Shown here: piece after piece, positions 30,221 through 43,216 of the stretch
Layout: the number at the start of each line of letters is the position of its first letter
Numbering within the stretch: position 1 is the first letter of the stretch
DNA from: Didymella arachidicola
Lineage: Eukaryota > Ascomycota > Dothideomycetes > Pleosporales > Didymellaceae
NCBI GenBank assembly: GCA_016630955.3
Contig: CM049996.1
Coordinates: forward strand, 1,240,001 to 1,304,000
Direction: 5' to 3'
DNA length: 64,000 bases
Made by a program: the position numbers and the translations under genes
The notes under the pieces: model-generated
What the model was told of the DNA's origin: nothing
Seen by the model: only the letters and a program-made list of their open reading frames with translations
Database searches by the model: none

Positions 30221-32309
30221 ATTAGAGGCCTTTATAGTTACAGTACGCTAACTGCCTTAATTACCCTCTCCGGGACCCACTCACAAAACTCATCCCAGGT
30301 ACCACAGTAGAGCATCCCAGCAGTGCTATGATGTGGTATCAGGCCTCGTGGGGGTTCCAATCGGACTTGACAGATGGCGTCGTTCATGGGTGGAGATCGA
30401 AGTTTGGTCCCGAAATGCGGAACACGTTCCGCCAGCCCGTGTGGCTTGGCCCCCCTCCTGCCTGCAGGCTAAGAGTGTGACGCGAGTCCCTGCCTGTTCC
30501 TCCTCCAAGATGGGTCGCGGTATCTGCAGAGTGAGAGATGAGTGGCAGCAACAATGCTCCGTTTCGATATTGTTGCCAATGGGTGGGAAAGGTGCCCAAT
30601 GGGCGCGACATGCACAGGACCAACACCGTGAAGCAACAGCATCACCCTGATCAGCTACAGGGATGGCTGAGGGTATTGCGGGCCGGCAGAGATCATTGCG
30701 GGATGATATCTCGCCTAGGACTGGCGGGCGATCGGTTTACGCTTACGCCCGCAGTGCTAGATTATGTAGCTTACTTTAGGGTGGATGCTGCAGCGATCTC
30801 GTCATCTAACCTGAAGGGGACCTGCCATGCAGAAGATCAGTCTTAAAGGGTCACCGCATTGTATTGCTTCGTCTAGATTGGGCACATGGGATATTCGGGC
30901 TCCAGTCTTGCGCTGCATGAGACTGCATAAAGTTGTGTAGTAGCTCAATTCAGACGCCTCCAAGCGCTTTGATGACGTGGAGTGCACCCCGTCCTCAATG
31001 ATGCTTCAGCAATGCGTCTTCTTGGACTTGCTCTTACTGAGCACTTTCCGTATCTCTGCGGGTGAGTTGCTTGGGATGTTGATGTAAGAAAGAGCGCAGG
31101 ACAAGATGATGACTGCAAAACTTCGCGTTCTTGCCAAGCCTGGCGGACCTTGCCTTCCGTGACAAGCGAACCAACTTTAACCACACCTTCACCTCCACAG
31201 ACTGATCATTAATATCGACGTTCATCGGCCGTTCCGGCCAGCCTCATCTCAGTAGCTGCACACGGCAGCCACTTGAAGATCAGAGCTTTGTGTCGGTCAT
31301 TCCTTGCCTGCGCGCTTGTCTGGGCGATCAGTGGGGTATGCGCGCCTTCCAATCCTGATGAGCTGAACTACCCCAGCGGATGCCAACCACGACCTAGGTC
31401 TTGAGGCCCAGGGTTTCTGCATATCGGCTGCAAAATATGCCAATGGCATGGCGCAAAAAAATTTCCAGAGGAATCGTCCGTCGTTCACATAGCCATCTTC
31501 TACCAGCCAACCCGGTTTGGAACGACCCACCCGTCAGCAACCTGTCGCTGATTATGACTCGTGTCGAGCTTCCTATACCAAGCCCCAGCAGCTCATGCAT
31601 ATCTTCAGATGCGCTTCTCGGCTAGCAGCAAGCTTGCTGCACGATCGACTTTCCCCACCGCTACCATGGGTAGCTGGTCGACAAAATCATCATGCCATTG
31701 CGCATCATCTTCTGTATTTATCTCTTTGTTCGACCTGGGGCTCATTAAGGGAAATGTTGCACAAATCTTACGAGTCGAGCGACGAAAAGAGTACGATTTG
31801 GAGCTTTGTCTACATCGTTTCTCGTATGTGTTGCTCGACCCACGCATTGCTCGATCCGAATGCGTCAAGCGTCATGCATGCTAATTTTCTGGGTGCAAGC
31901 TCAGCAAGCCACTCTGATGATCTGTCGAGAACGGCACACCGGCTGCGCCTCCAATGTTCCCACGAGTGCATACTCGGCATCTCAATGCTCGAATCAATTT
32001 GCTGCTCCATGCGTGGATTTTCCCATGTGCCCTGCGCTCTGCACTTCTGGCCTGATGTCGTGAAGCAGTCTCACCTCGGACGAACCCACACGGGAGGGTA
32101 CCCACCAGCTGCCTTTCCGCCATTGGAATGGGCGAACACGTTCAACGACACCTTTCGCTCATCGGGCGCGAGCTCCGACTGCACCGCTCGAATAACGGAC
32201 CGTCTACTTGCATGATCGCCGAGCCATTTGCGTAATTGGAATAGAGCTTGACAAGAGCTCATCCCAGCTTGCCACTGGTATCTTTCCAGACGTTGATATC
32301 GTTGACGAA
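30221..32309. other. 2.1-kb stretch with no supported gene
   Basis: Several frames of 80-232 codons overlap on both strands at 31.5-32.2 kb, none with family resemblance or clean splicing. Part of it may hold 5' exons or the promoter of the STAND gene. The transposon pair inserted just to the left. Confidence 0.35.
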
Positions 32310-32493
32310 CAGAGCTTATGATAGTGCAACAGTGATCGATACTTTAGGCTACGAAGCCCCGCTTTTGATGCTCATGCTTGGTCCTCGACCAGCTCTAGTT
32401 CTGCAGGAAGACATGATATATTGCGAGTGCCCGCAGCGCAAGTACATCAAAGACCTCAAAGAAATCTCCATATGCTTGGTCTTCGATATTTCA
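32310..32493 (+). CDS. possible upstream exon of the STAND gene
   Basis: Protein-like wording (YDSATVIDTLGYEAPLL, ALVLQEDMIYCECPQRKY, IKDLKEISICLVFDIS) lies just upstream of the STAND gene in the same numerical frame, but TAG (32500) and TGA (32530) separate them. The obvious intron (GTGTGT at 32494 to GCAG at 32545) has 52 nt and breaks the frame. Either another splice pair is used or an indel is present. Start codon not identified. Confidence 0.35.
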
Positions 32494-32545
32494 GTGTGTT
32501 AGCTCCCCAAGATCTATCGTACTTTTTGCTGAGACCCCTTCGCAG

Positions 32546-35500
32546 AAAAGCATAAGAGCAAAGCGACCCAGTCTTCAGAAGAACCACAAGAGGAACCATC
32601 CCGCTCTTCATCAGCTACATCTTCGGAACATCAAGTCACATCCAGTGCCTCTCTTGCCAGACAGCCACCGGCTCGCGCCGAAAGCTCAAAGTCAAAACGG
32701 TCACACTTCGTCTCGCGCTTCAGACGAACATCTCCTATTGATATCGCTACACTCGCCCCTATTTCCCCAAGTTCCACGTCATCTTCAGTGTCGGGCATAC
32801 ACGACTTCCCCGCAGTAACGGTATTAGCAACAGAGACAATCCCGACGTCTTCAATTGGGCTGTCCGCTCCCAAGGCTCCAAGCCAATCATCTGCTGTGCC
32901 AAAAATCATAGCAGCTCAGCCTCTTGCATCACAGGTTCCTCCGCCTAGAGCTAAGACGCCTGTCGCAGCTTCAGACACTGATCAGGCAGACAAATCATCA
33001 AACGAGACCGTTCTAGCACGAATACAAGGTCCCAAAGCTGCTACGTCCTCACGTCGGTACTCTGTTTCATCGAATTTGCTGCCCCAAATATCCGTTGTTT
33101 CTCATACATTCCCGCAGCCAAATAAGCTCTCTGTCGAATCCTCCGCCATGATGTTCCCAAAGCTGTCATCGCCGAACGGGTTCGGTAGCTTCAACGGCAC
33201 CAGTGGTGTGTTGAGCCCACCCATGTCGCCGAAAGGGGCTCTTGGGTCTAAAGGCCGTCTTGGGTCTTTCACGTCGTCACGTGCTACAAGCGGTAACTTC
33301 GCCATGAAGTCCCTCAGTAAGCGTGGTGCATCCAGTGGTGGCTACAAAATTGGCTTTGTCCAAGACTCAGCCATCTCACTGAGAAAGAGAAGCTTCAATG
33401 AGCTTGGTGCTGGAGTGTCAAAGAATATCTCAGATGTGTCGTATGTGAACTTTCTGGAGTGGATCCGAGCCGAACGTCTCACCACTCTCCCCCATAAAGG
33501 AAGTCGGTGGGACAAAGTTCTGATCCGTGCTCTGTACTTTGCTGAGCAACTCCACAACTTTGACCAGGCCATCCAAGGGTTTGCAATTGACAGTCAAGCC
33601 GCAGCTGCTGTCGGGTATGGTCATGCTCGCCTACTGCTCGAGGTATGCCGCTCTCGTCTCATTATTCGTTGCGTGTCTAACAATTAGTAGCTTGGTTACG
33701 AGAACTCTGCAGCGTTAGACAAGGCATTTTCCGTGCTGTACAAGTTCTCCCTGTCATTCTCTACAATCCTCCGTCGCTCGGAGTTGCTTGCTGCTACCAC
33801 CGAGATTCGAGAGCAATTGTGTCTTCTCTACACAGATCTCATTTCTCTAGTGGTCGATGTCTCTATTCGATTTTACAAGACAGCAAACGGTATGCAACTT
33901 CCTGAGTACTGTTTGAGATCTTTGCTGATTCGAGATACAGGCATGACTTCCGGCTCTGCAAGCCTTGACATCTTTGAGCTTTTCGGTGAGACCATCGAAA
34001 GCTTTCGCTCGCGCCAGGACTCGGTCGTAGAGCTCATTTGGGACTCTCAGATCGACAACGAGGATTATGAAGCTGGCGAAGCTCTGGACGTGAAAGTCTT
34101 GAGCAGATGGTTGTCTCCCCAAGATCGTGTGTTGGCGACTTTGAATCGTGATCACTCTTTCTTCGTGGACCAACAAGTTGAAATGACGTGCATCTGGTTC
34201 CAGAAGCATCTCAATCGGTTTCTGCAAAGTGAGAAGAGTTTCTTGCTGGTGACCGGTAAGCCTGGTGCCGGCAAAACTACCCTCGCGGGATCAATCGTGG
34301 AGCGCCTCCAGCGGTCTGTGAACCGCAAGCAGGTAGATACACTCTTCTGCTCTTTATCACCCGACATTCCCACGTCCGCTACATCTCTTGCAGTTGTCAA
34401 ATCGCTCCTGTCGCAACTCTTGGTTCAGCGAGTAGGCAACATGAGCATGTACCATGCTCTGTTCCATGCGTATCAGGACTGCAGGAGCGCAGAAGACCTC
34501 AAGACGTACGAGGAGCATCTTTGGCTAGCACTTGGTGATTCTCTCAAACATCCTCTGGAAGGTGGGAACGACCTTGTTATGGTCGTGGATGGTCTCGATG
34601 AAATTGAGTCTTCGCAGTCTGCTTCAATCCAAGCAGCTGGTGGAATTAGCTCGGCTTCTCTACTAGAGAAGTTGCTCAGTGTAACCAACGGAGGCCAAAG
34701 AGTCCGTCTGATCACACTTTCATCTACAGCAAGAATGCCACCGCAAGCCAATGGCATGCTTCACGAAGTCACTCGCGACGATATCCGAGATGATCTTCAC
34801 GCGGTCGCCTTGAGAGCACTTGTTCACAATCACAACTTCCACGGTAAGCCCGGCAATGAGCAAGAGACCATGCTTGATCGCCTGATCCAAGCCGCAAATG
34901 GATCGTTCCTGTGGACAATCCTCGCTTGCGAGCTTTTGAACATCCAGAAGTCTGGTGACGGTGTCATGTCTACGCTACAGGATCTGGAATCGAAGAAGCC
35001 AACAACAGAGAACCTTGTACATCGTCTCTTCACCTCTTTTGAGCCTACAAATAACGCGAAGATCCTACTATCGTGGATACTCGCTGCGGAGCGGCCTCTG
35101 ACCACTGAAGAACTCCACATTCTCTTCACTGTCGATGTCAAGAGTGCTACCTTATCCGACCGAGGTATCAATGTTCACGAGACGCTAAAGGCGCTTAAGC
35201 CTTTCTTGTCTCTTAACGAGCACATCGTGAGATTCAGGCACCCAATCGTGCACTCAGCTTTGCATGATTTGGCGCAGAAGAATCAGATCGCCATTCCTTT
35301 GAAGGACAGCGAGACCGATCTGTTGCTCCGTGTGCTCACGTATGCAAACTTGACTCTCCGTGACAGGGGTGAGCCCACTATTGACAACGATGATCCATCC
35401 ATTGCTGATCGCCTGTTCCGCCAGCACCGTTTCCTCGAATACACTGTCAGATACTGGGTTCTCCATCTCCAACAATCACCGCTCATGTCCAAAACACCTG

Positions 35501-38500
35501 CAGACTTCAAACCCTCCCATGACCTGCAGAAGGCTCTGCCAGATTCTACAACCCTACCAATCCTAGAGCAGCTGGTTTGGGGGACGCAGCTACCGCTGCC
35601 GCAAGCCATTGATCTGCATTTCCTGGCCGGAAATGTACGTCGCTCAGTATTCACTGAGAACCATCCCACGGTGCTTCAGACCTACCTTGCGATTGCAACC
35701 TCATATCTGCTCCTGTCAGATACGACACACGCTTCAGACTATTTTTTCACATGCACGAAGATTTCGCGTACTGTCTTGAGCGACTCTCATCCCTTGACAT
35801 TAGATTGTGCAAACCACTTCCTGAAGGTTTCCGAATCTTTGGTGACTACGAAACGCACTGAGATCATGACGCGACGGGAAGAGGTCTTGATTGTACTCAT
35901 TACGGCTTACGAGCGTCAGTATGGAAGTACTTCTGAGCTTGTCATTCAGACTCGCAAGCTTCTTATCGAGCTGTACGCTTCGCTCAAGGAAGAGGACAAG
36001 GTGCTACAGGTCTTCCATCTCATCCAAGAAGCTACTATTCAGCACTACGGACGTAACAGCCATCAAGCACAAGACATTGAGGGTCATCTCAATGTAGTGC
36101 TTGGCAAGGGTCGAAGCGAGCGCCACATTCACAGCTACGACGAGTCATTCTTTGATGGTCAAGATGAACGGGATCATGCCGAAGTCTTTGATTTTAGCAC
36201 CATCATCGCCTACCTTGAAAAGGCTGAGTCACACGCATCCCACAACGAGCTCGTCCTTGCGGAGCGGACCTACGTCGAACTCTGGCAGCAGATATCATCC
36301 AAATGTCGCACCACGCAGTCAATCGAGTGGCACGAGAAGAATATTGAGGTTGCCACCGCTTACAGCCAAATTTTGAAGACACAGAAGCGCGCAACTGAGT
36401 CTTCTGCTGTCTTGACTGTGATCTGGGAGCAATACCAGCACCATCAGCTCTCGTACTCGGAAAGTATTGTGGCCCGCCTGACCACCGTCGCGAAGGAGAT
36501 GAATTCCGTGGGGTCCTGCATCATAGCTTTGTCTGTCTTCAAGCATGCAAGCTCATACTACAAGAGTGTTCGCCAAGAGGAGTCCAGCGCTTCGAAAGAG
36601 ATCAGCAAACAAGTGTCCGAGACTTCTATGGAACTTGTCCGACAGAGCTTGGCAGCATCAAACTCATCGAGTGAGACAACAATTACTGTGTCAGAGTCTA
36701 TATACAAGGATGTCTTCTTCTCTGTCATCCAATCCTCGAAGACCATTAATTCCAGTACGGTCGCCCTAGCGAAGAAGCTTGCCGTCAAGTATATGGAAGA
36801 GCGTAATTTTGCCCAGGCCGTCAGCGTGATTCAGGCCACTCTACAGCGCACATGGTCCTCCTTTCTGGCAAGCTCAATTCACGACCTGACTTTGACGTCC
36901 ACCTTCACCCAGGAGTCAATCGAACTTGTCGAACGCCTTGCTGAGTGCTACATGCAATTGAAGCAGATGGAACGGGTGGAAGATACGTACAGCCGCCTAT
37001 TCCGTGCCGTTCTGGTTACCAAAGAAGTTGACAAGGCGACCTTCGAGAAGGCACGAACGCTGCTGATCGACTTCTACGACAAGCATGGCTACCAGGATAA
37101 TGCCATCAGCGTATACCAAGACATATTGGTCACATACCGCACGAAGTATGGTCCTTCCCACGATCTCACCATCCACACCCTATACATTCTGGCTCGCCGC
37201 TGCCAGCAGAATCCAAGGAACCACCCATACTGGATCGAGTACTACCTCCAGATCATCACGAGCCTCAACAAAGATTCAGATATCTGCCACAAGAACGCGC
37301 TAGATGCTATAATCGCGGTGACAACCACATACTGGCAGGATCGCCGCTACGCCGAGGCAGTGACCATCTATCTTACCTTGTGGAATACATTTGTACGTCA
37401 GACGAAGCAGCATAAGATTTTCGCCGAGGAGAAATTTGTGCAGACTCTATATGAACGCTACTCCCAATGTCTGGAAGAGACCAAGGCTAGTTTCGAGTCA
37501 TTGTACCAGGTCACCAAGGAGTACCACGAAACAGCTCTTGCTATGTTCGGTGCCCAGTCCACCATTGCGGTGGAAGCAACCCTGGCTTTTGCGCAGGTAT
37601 CACAACGGAGTGAAGAGCACATCTCCCAGGCTATCTCGCTCTATGAGGAGGCCTCCAGATCTGCTAAGCGCACTACCACGACCACTAGATCGAACGATCT
37701 GAAGCAAGTTCTTTCCTCACTATATGTGCGCCAGATGAAGTCTCAGTCTTCCTCTAGCTTCAAGGCCGAACATGTCGAGCGCGCTCTGATGATGACTCAA
37801 GAGCAGCTCAACGAGTCTACAAGCAAGCACGGCTACTCGCACGAGTCCTCGCTCACTCACGTGAGGGAGCTAGCAACTCTGTACTATCGCCAGCAAAAGA
37901 TTGATCTAGCTGTCAAGACCTTGACCAATGCTGTATCTCAAATAGTTCAGAGGGAGACTTCGTCTCAGAAGCAGATCGAGTCAGCTGCTTCGATTGCTGC
38001 TAGCTTTCACGCTTGCCAACAGACTACTGTTGCGCATAGTCTGGTACAGGAGCTGCACCGCCAAATTTGTGCGAAAGACACAAGCTGCGCTTTGAAGTGG
38101 TCTTTTGACCTTACTAAGACCAGCCGTGCTTCATTGGCCTTCCTTGCGTCTCTCCAATACAATCTACGCAAGGATCTCAACGTCACATTCGCTGAGATAA
38201 TGGCTTCGTTGACCATGGAGTACATATACTTTGAGCAGTTTCGGCATACCCTCCAGAACAATGAGTCGTTGACCAATATTTTGCTTACAGCTGCACCTCT
38301 CCGCTTCTTTCTGCGCCATAATGGTCAAGACGAGATGATCAATGTCGTAGAGAACCAAGCAGTTGGTCTGTTCGAGAAGCGAGATGCGCAGGATCTGCAT
38401 TGCCTCAGCCGGGATACACCTCGCATTTTCATTGTTGGCATTTTGGATCATCTTTGCTCTGGCCGCAACAAGGACTTCAATCGCTCTGTCATCCTGGCCA

Positions 38501-39716
38501 GCAACGATAGTGTTGCCAAATTGACAAAGGCGAAGAAGTTCCCGGAGGCATACGACATCGCTAATCTTGGTTTCCTATACGCTAGCAAGCACGACGGCTA
38601 CAACGGCCCCAGGTCGATTGGCATGGGCTTCAAGCTCGCATCACTACTTGTTGGACGTGACAGCGAGAAGGCCACTGACAGCGCATTGCGCAAGAAGATG
38701 CTTGACCTCTCGAACAAGATCGTCAGGAAAATCCTGGACATCTGCAAGAAGCTCGAGATCAACTTCGCCCAGATTCAGCTCTTCGAGCTCAGCCACTTGT
38801 CCGTACTTCTGGGCGAGCAGCACGATTACGAGACCCTGGAGGTAAGTGAGGCCTTTTCTTTGACCGATGCAAATGCTGACGAGCTTCACAGTGGCTTCTG
38901 ACTACCTTGTGGAACACCAGAGACGCTCAGCGCTCTTGGCCTCCAGAGGTCCTCCTCAACCTCGGCCGTCGCCTCATCTGCGCTCGCTATCTCGCCGGTT
39001 CACCAATCAAGGCCATCCGCCTTGCCGAAGATATTACATACAATATGCGCCGTGCACACGGCCCACGGGCATCGATCACGATCGAGACCTGCGAGCTGCT
39101 CGCACAACTATACACAAGTATGGGACAGACATACCAATCAAAGGGGGCGTCTGAGAAGACGGGTCCGCTGGCGCAGGAGTACTTCAAGAAGGCTCTTGGC
39201 GTGCACGAGGATATCCTCCGCCTCGTTGTTCACGAGCATGGCTCTGGCGATGACTCGGACGATGAGCTCGACACGACTGCTTACTTGCTCGCCAAAGAGG
39301 GCGTTAATATCAAGGAACAGGAGGGTCAGCCTACCACAGCACTTGACACGCAGAACATCGACAACTCTGTGATTGCGCTGCGTCACCTGCAACTCTTGAA
39401 GCTGGCATACCAGCGCCTTGGTGGCTGGCCAAAGTCGTACGATGAGTACGAGCGCTTGAACGCCCAAGTCTTCCGCGCCTTCGGCGCTGAGGCGAAGTGG
39501 AAGGGCATCCAGGGTACCGAGAAGTGGAGCGCGAAGGAGTTCGGCAATGGCAAGGCTGAATCGCAGGCTGGTGGCTTTAGGGATATCCAGGATTGGTCCC
39601 TTGGCAGTGACAAGATCATCTTGCAGGCGCAGAACGGACCCCATCAGGCTGCTTCGAGAGGCGTGCAGGTCTCCAAGCTGTCTACAGCATCTGAGCAGGC
39701 CGTTGCCTACACATAG
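32546..39716 (+). CDS. giant STAND/NACHT-like NTPase with TPR-like C-terminal half
   Basis: Exons 32546-33642, 33691-33889, 33941-38841 and 38892-39716 give at least 2,339 residues; the 5' end is unresolved. About 230 Ser-rich disordered residues come first. A helical domain follows (FLEWIRAERLTTLPHKGSRWD to LISLVVDVSIRFYK), like the helical N-terminal domains of fungal STAND proteins. Then the P-loop LVTGKPGAGKTTLAG (about residue 537), Walker B LVMVVDGLDEIES, and a winged-helix part (LLSWILAAERPLTTEELHIL to VRFRHPIVHSALHDL). The remaining 1,400 residues are helical pairs resembling diverged TPRs (AEAVTIYLTLWN). STAND proteins are signal-dependent switches, in fungi tied to non-self recognition and cell death. 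Function here is not known. The 51-nt intron 33890-33940 contains no stop. Confidence 0.85.
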
Positions 39717-40779
39717 GCTCTCATGTATGACGAAAATGGTTGCCTTAAATAGTTCATGAGGTGCCTAGAACGCAATGGTGGTATTTAAACTATACCCTCC
39801 TCACAGTAGCATTTCGGTCTCGCAAAAGGCAACCAAGGAGTCTTTGTACAATACGTTCCATTTCAGACTCTAAATAGATTTAATTTGTACATAATGCCGA
39901 CTGAAGCGAATACTATCTCACTCTTGCTCACAACGGCAAGCGACAAGCAGATTCGGACCTGCTTCTACTATTCTAAGAATGGAAATGACTACGACTTGTA
40001 TCACATTTGACAATCTCCACAAAGAAGAACTTGGGCACAGTAATACGCTGCAGATGTGGTACAGAATGATCTCAATTCTTCCGAGAGCATCCGCCCGGGT
40101 GTGATGGATGTAAGCATTGCGGTTTACATCGGTTAATCATGCCATCCCACTGCATGATGGTCAACGCGGCTTGGAAATTAAGCAAAATTGGTTCTGTATC
40201 ACTCAAATGTTTCTTTGTTAGCAGTGTCAGCGGCAGTCAACTCAGCTCAATGGGGCATCATCATACTGCCAAGAGATGCATCGAAAAGCACCTGATCGAG
40301 TGAAGACTGCTAGTCGCAATCTTACATCAATCAGCTTTCTTGAACCACGCTTCAATTGTATATCTAGCCGAGACACCAGTGTACCCCGAAATTTAGAGTC
40401 TCGACATAGTGTTTTCGTTCACCACAGTCAAAGACAGCACTGAAGCATTCGACCAAGTGCTGATGGAGGGTGGAGAGCAGTTCCCGGCGCATTACCCTAT
40501 CATTCCGATCGAACAAGCCATTCTTGATGCGTGAAGTGCTCTTTGTCATCGATAACCTCCAGAAACCATCCAAAGGGAGCATCCAGGAGCCCCGGATTTG
40601 GTATTGAGATTAGTCGACTAAGCTGATAGCTGGTGACGATAGCCCGAGCACTTTGATCGAAAGAAGTACAGTCAAGGGATGGGATGGGCAAATTGACACG
40701 CTGGATAGTAGTTACGAGAATACACCATGAACACAACATGAATCAAAAATATGTCTGCCAGCTGAATATCGTAATATTC
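39717..40779. other. intergenic, no supported gene
   Basis: 3' flanks of two convergent genes (STAND and the secreted protein). No repeat or RNA gene recognised. Confidence 0.4.
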
Positions 40780-41424
40780 TTAGGCGTATACCCTCTTTAC
40801 ACCGACCCTGACACAAGCAGGATTCTGAGGCTGCTCAGGACCAAGGCCCCAAACCAAGTTCTCATAGCTGTATCCAGAAAAGTACGTCTGACACGCATAC
40901 CATCTGTAATAAGCCTGCGTCGAGCGAGTCGAATTTGGTGGGTACGCGGCCCAGTCGATGGAGCCTTGTACATTCAATCGATCCTGATCATCGAATGCGA
41001 GCAGCTGCGGGTTGTCCGATCCAGGAATTAAGATAGGAATAGCAATGTTGGTTGTAGGGTCGTAGCTGAAGCGTACACTTGACGGGACATCAATGGTGGT
41101 AGTTTTCAAGGTCCACGTTAAGATCCCGGGGGTTCCGAGTGTGGCATTAGGTGTGAAAGGATCGCTCGAGGTGTTGAAGTTGAACGTGGTTGCTGGGATT
41201 GGATTCGGGTTGGAGACACCACTTCCTCTTGAGAGGCAGAGGGATTCAATCGCTGCGCCTGAGTGGCATGCTGAAAGGGTGGATCCGTTGATTGTCGAGT
41301 TGTCAGAAGTCAGAACAAGGCTGAAGGGCTTCGAGGTTTCGTTGTGAAATGGAGGGCCGGTCTCGCATTGAGCGTTGACCGACGCGGCGAGGAGAAGAGC
41401 AGTGGTAGGGGTGATGAGCTTCAT
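40780..41424 (-). CDS. small secreted protein of unknown function
   Basis: A single exon of 214 residues from ATG 41424. Residues 1-18 form a signal peptide (MKLITPTTALLLAASVNA, cleavage before QCETG). The mature part has several N-glycosylation sequons (NET, NST, NGS, NAT), four Cys residues and beta-rich wording (FSLVLTSDNSTING, ILTWTLKTT). It resembles small fungal secreted proteins with one beta-sandwich-like domain, by general look only. No catalytic motif is visible. It may be a cell-surface or effector-type protein, but nothing in the sequence decides this. Confidence 0.8.
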   Translation of the reverse strand: MKLITPTTALLLAASVNAQCETGPPFHNETSKPFSLVLTSDNSTINGSTLSACHSGAAIESLCLSRGSGVSNPNPIPATTFNFNTSSDPFTPNATLGTPGILTWTLKTTTIDVPSSVRFSYDPTTNIAIPILIPGSDNPQLLAFDDQDRLNVQGSIDWAAYPPNSTRSTQAYYRWYACQTYFSGYSYENLVWGLGPEQPQNPACVRVGVKRVYA

Positions 41425-42102
41425 AGCGAGGAATATTAGAATGCTGATGAGTGTGGATTGATGATTGTGAAAGTGTTAGGCGAGAATGATATCCTAATGT
41501 CCACAACTAATGTCTTATGTAGTTGCTATGGTCGGTACTCGGCGTTGTATTTCGATGTGATGGGATGTCTTCCTCAGGTGCTCAGGTGGTCAGGTGTACA
41601 AGCTCCGCCGATCGCAGCGCCATGACGTTGCGCAACGCTAGAGCGTTCCAAAAGCTGACAACGCCTCGTATTCGTCCTACCACCCCTCTCGCTGACTGCC
41701 AGAAAAGACAGGTGGACACCCGAAAATGCCAGAAAAGGCTTGAGATAGTTGGCTTCAATGTGGTGGCGAGTATATGATGTGATGACTCGCTAGTTGTACC
41801 AAACAAGCATACCAAGCGCTAAATCGTGCGTTACACCACGCGACCGAACTCTGATAAAACCAAGTGAGGCGCACATATTATACGGGTCGATAGCTCATCT
41901 TCTAATACCGAGGGCATATTCCAGAGACCATCACTCCAGTACGGATTGATAGTGCTGATGTTCGATTAAGCAAAACCAGAACGTACAGTTGTTTCCATTC
42001 GTGTTCATCTGGGTCTAACTATGATACTCTCCTCGTATGTGCAGGTAGCTTTGGCTTTTAGATTTTCGTTCAGTGCCGACACATAATACCTGCAAATTGC
42101 GC
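41425..42102. other. intergenic, no supported gene
   Basis: Promoter of the secreted protein (left) and 3' flank of the membrane protein (right). Nothing else recognised. Confidence 0.4.
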
Positions 42103-43216
42103 TCATTTCCAAAGGTTTGGCATTGGCTCAGCCTGTGTCTGCCACCAGCAAATCCAGCTAATCCAGCAGAAAATCACATCGAAGCCGACACTGCTGACTG
42201 CCGGATGTTCCAGTAGTGCACCACCGATGTCCTCGAGAGTTCCAGCTTGGTAGGCCCTGTAGGTGCTCCAGAGAAGATCACCCAAGAAGTAGGAATTCGT
42301 AAGCCACAAGAAGCCGTAGATCTTGTCTACCGTTTTTGTGTCACCCAAAGAGAAGCACTTTGCTGGTAGAATAGCTCTTAGAGTGGGAAGTACCATCAGG
42401 ATAATGTGAGGTAGCAGCAGAAGTTGCATAAATCCGGGAGCTCCGTTCTGGTACTTGTCCTTTCCAAGCAAATTTGCAGCAGTATGAGTGTTGGCAACTG
42501 TCAAGGAATCGATGATCCACGGGCCAAACCATCTTCGATACCATGGTCTACTAGCAACTCCCGGATTGCCTGGTTTGGATTCTTTCGATTCTGTCGTAAC
42601 AGACTGGTGCTGTTGTGGGCTCAGGAGTACAGTCAAGAAGTACAAGTTCGTAGCAAAGCTGATAGCCACGATTTGCCCGAGCAGCATGAACGCCCAAGTG
42701 CATTTGACGCCGCGTCTGACACCTGCTTCGTTCAGCCATTGATTTGTCCACCTTCGTATATGACGTACCTCTCCATTCCGAATGGAGACCGAGCGCGCTT
42801 GCAAAGTAAAAAATCTGGTGCGACCACCAATATCTGTTGTGGCCGATGATGACCCTCTCCCATGCTTCTCTGAACAACGACGTCTCTTTCAACCACAATC
42901 CCCAATGCTTGCCAGACAAATCAAGGTTACGCTGTGATCGGACATTAAGCCAATTTTCATACGACCATTGAAAGTATCGAAACATGAAGCTCCATGTACT
43001 GACAAGACTGGCTGCAGCCAAGACTGCAAAGAGCAATATGTGCCTTCGCTGTGGCAGCCGTGAGGGACTCTTGGCTCGTAGCTTTCCGTTCTTGTCGAAC
43101 AGCTCGACGATGATGAAGACCGATAGAGCCAAGCAGGTGCTCATATAGGAGATAAAGATACCATATGGTCTAGCATTGCTCGCATTCCTCTGTAAGATGT
43201 CGGTCTTGTCCATCAT
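42103..43216 (-). CDS. polytopic membrane protein, unknown function
   Basis: Exons 42769-43216 and 42103-42722 (46-nt intron, phase 1) give 355 residues. About seven hydrophobic segments: GIFISYMSTCLALSVFIIVEL, HILLFAVLAAASLVSTWSFMF, a weaker one at HQIFYFASALGL, CTWAFMLLGQIVAISFATN, MQLLLLPHIILMVLPTL, KIYGFLWLTNSYFLGDLL and VGFDVIFCWISWICWW. The topology resembles a fungal integral membrane family seen beside secondary-metabolism genes, but no name is justified. Two Met codons open the frame. Splicing is supported by restored frame and a GCTGAAC branch site. Confidence 0.8.

Noticed and set aside
31517..32215. 232-codon plus ORF upstream of the STAND gene
   Set aside because: His/Cys/Ser-rich without domain signs, and overlapped by equally open frames on both strands; kept only as unresolved sequence.
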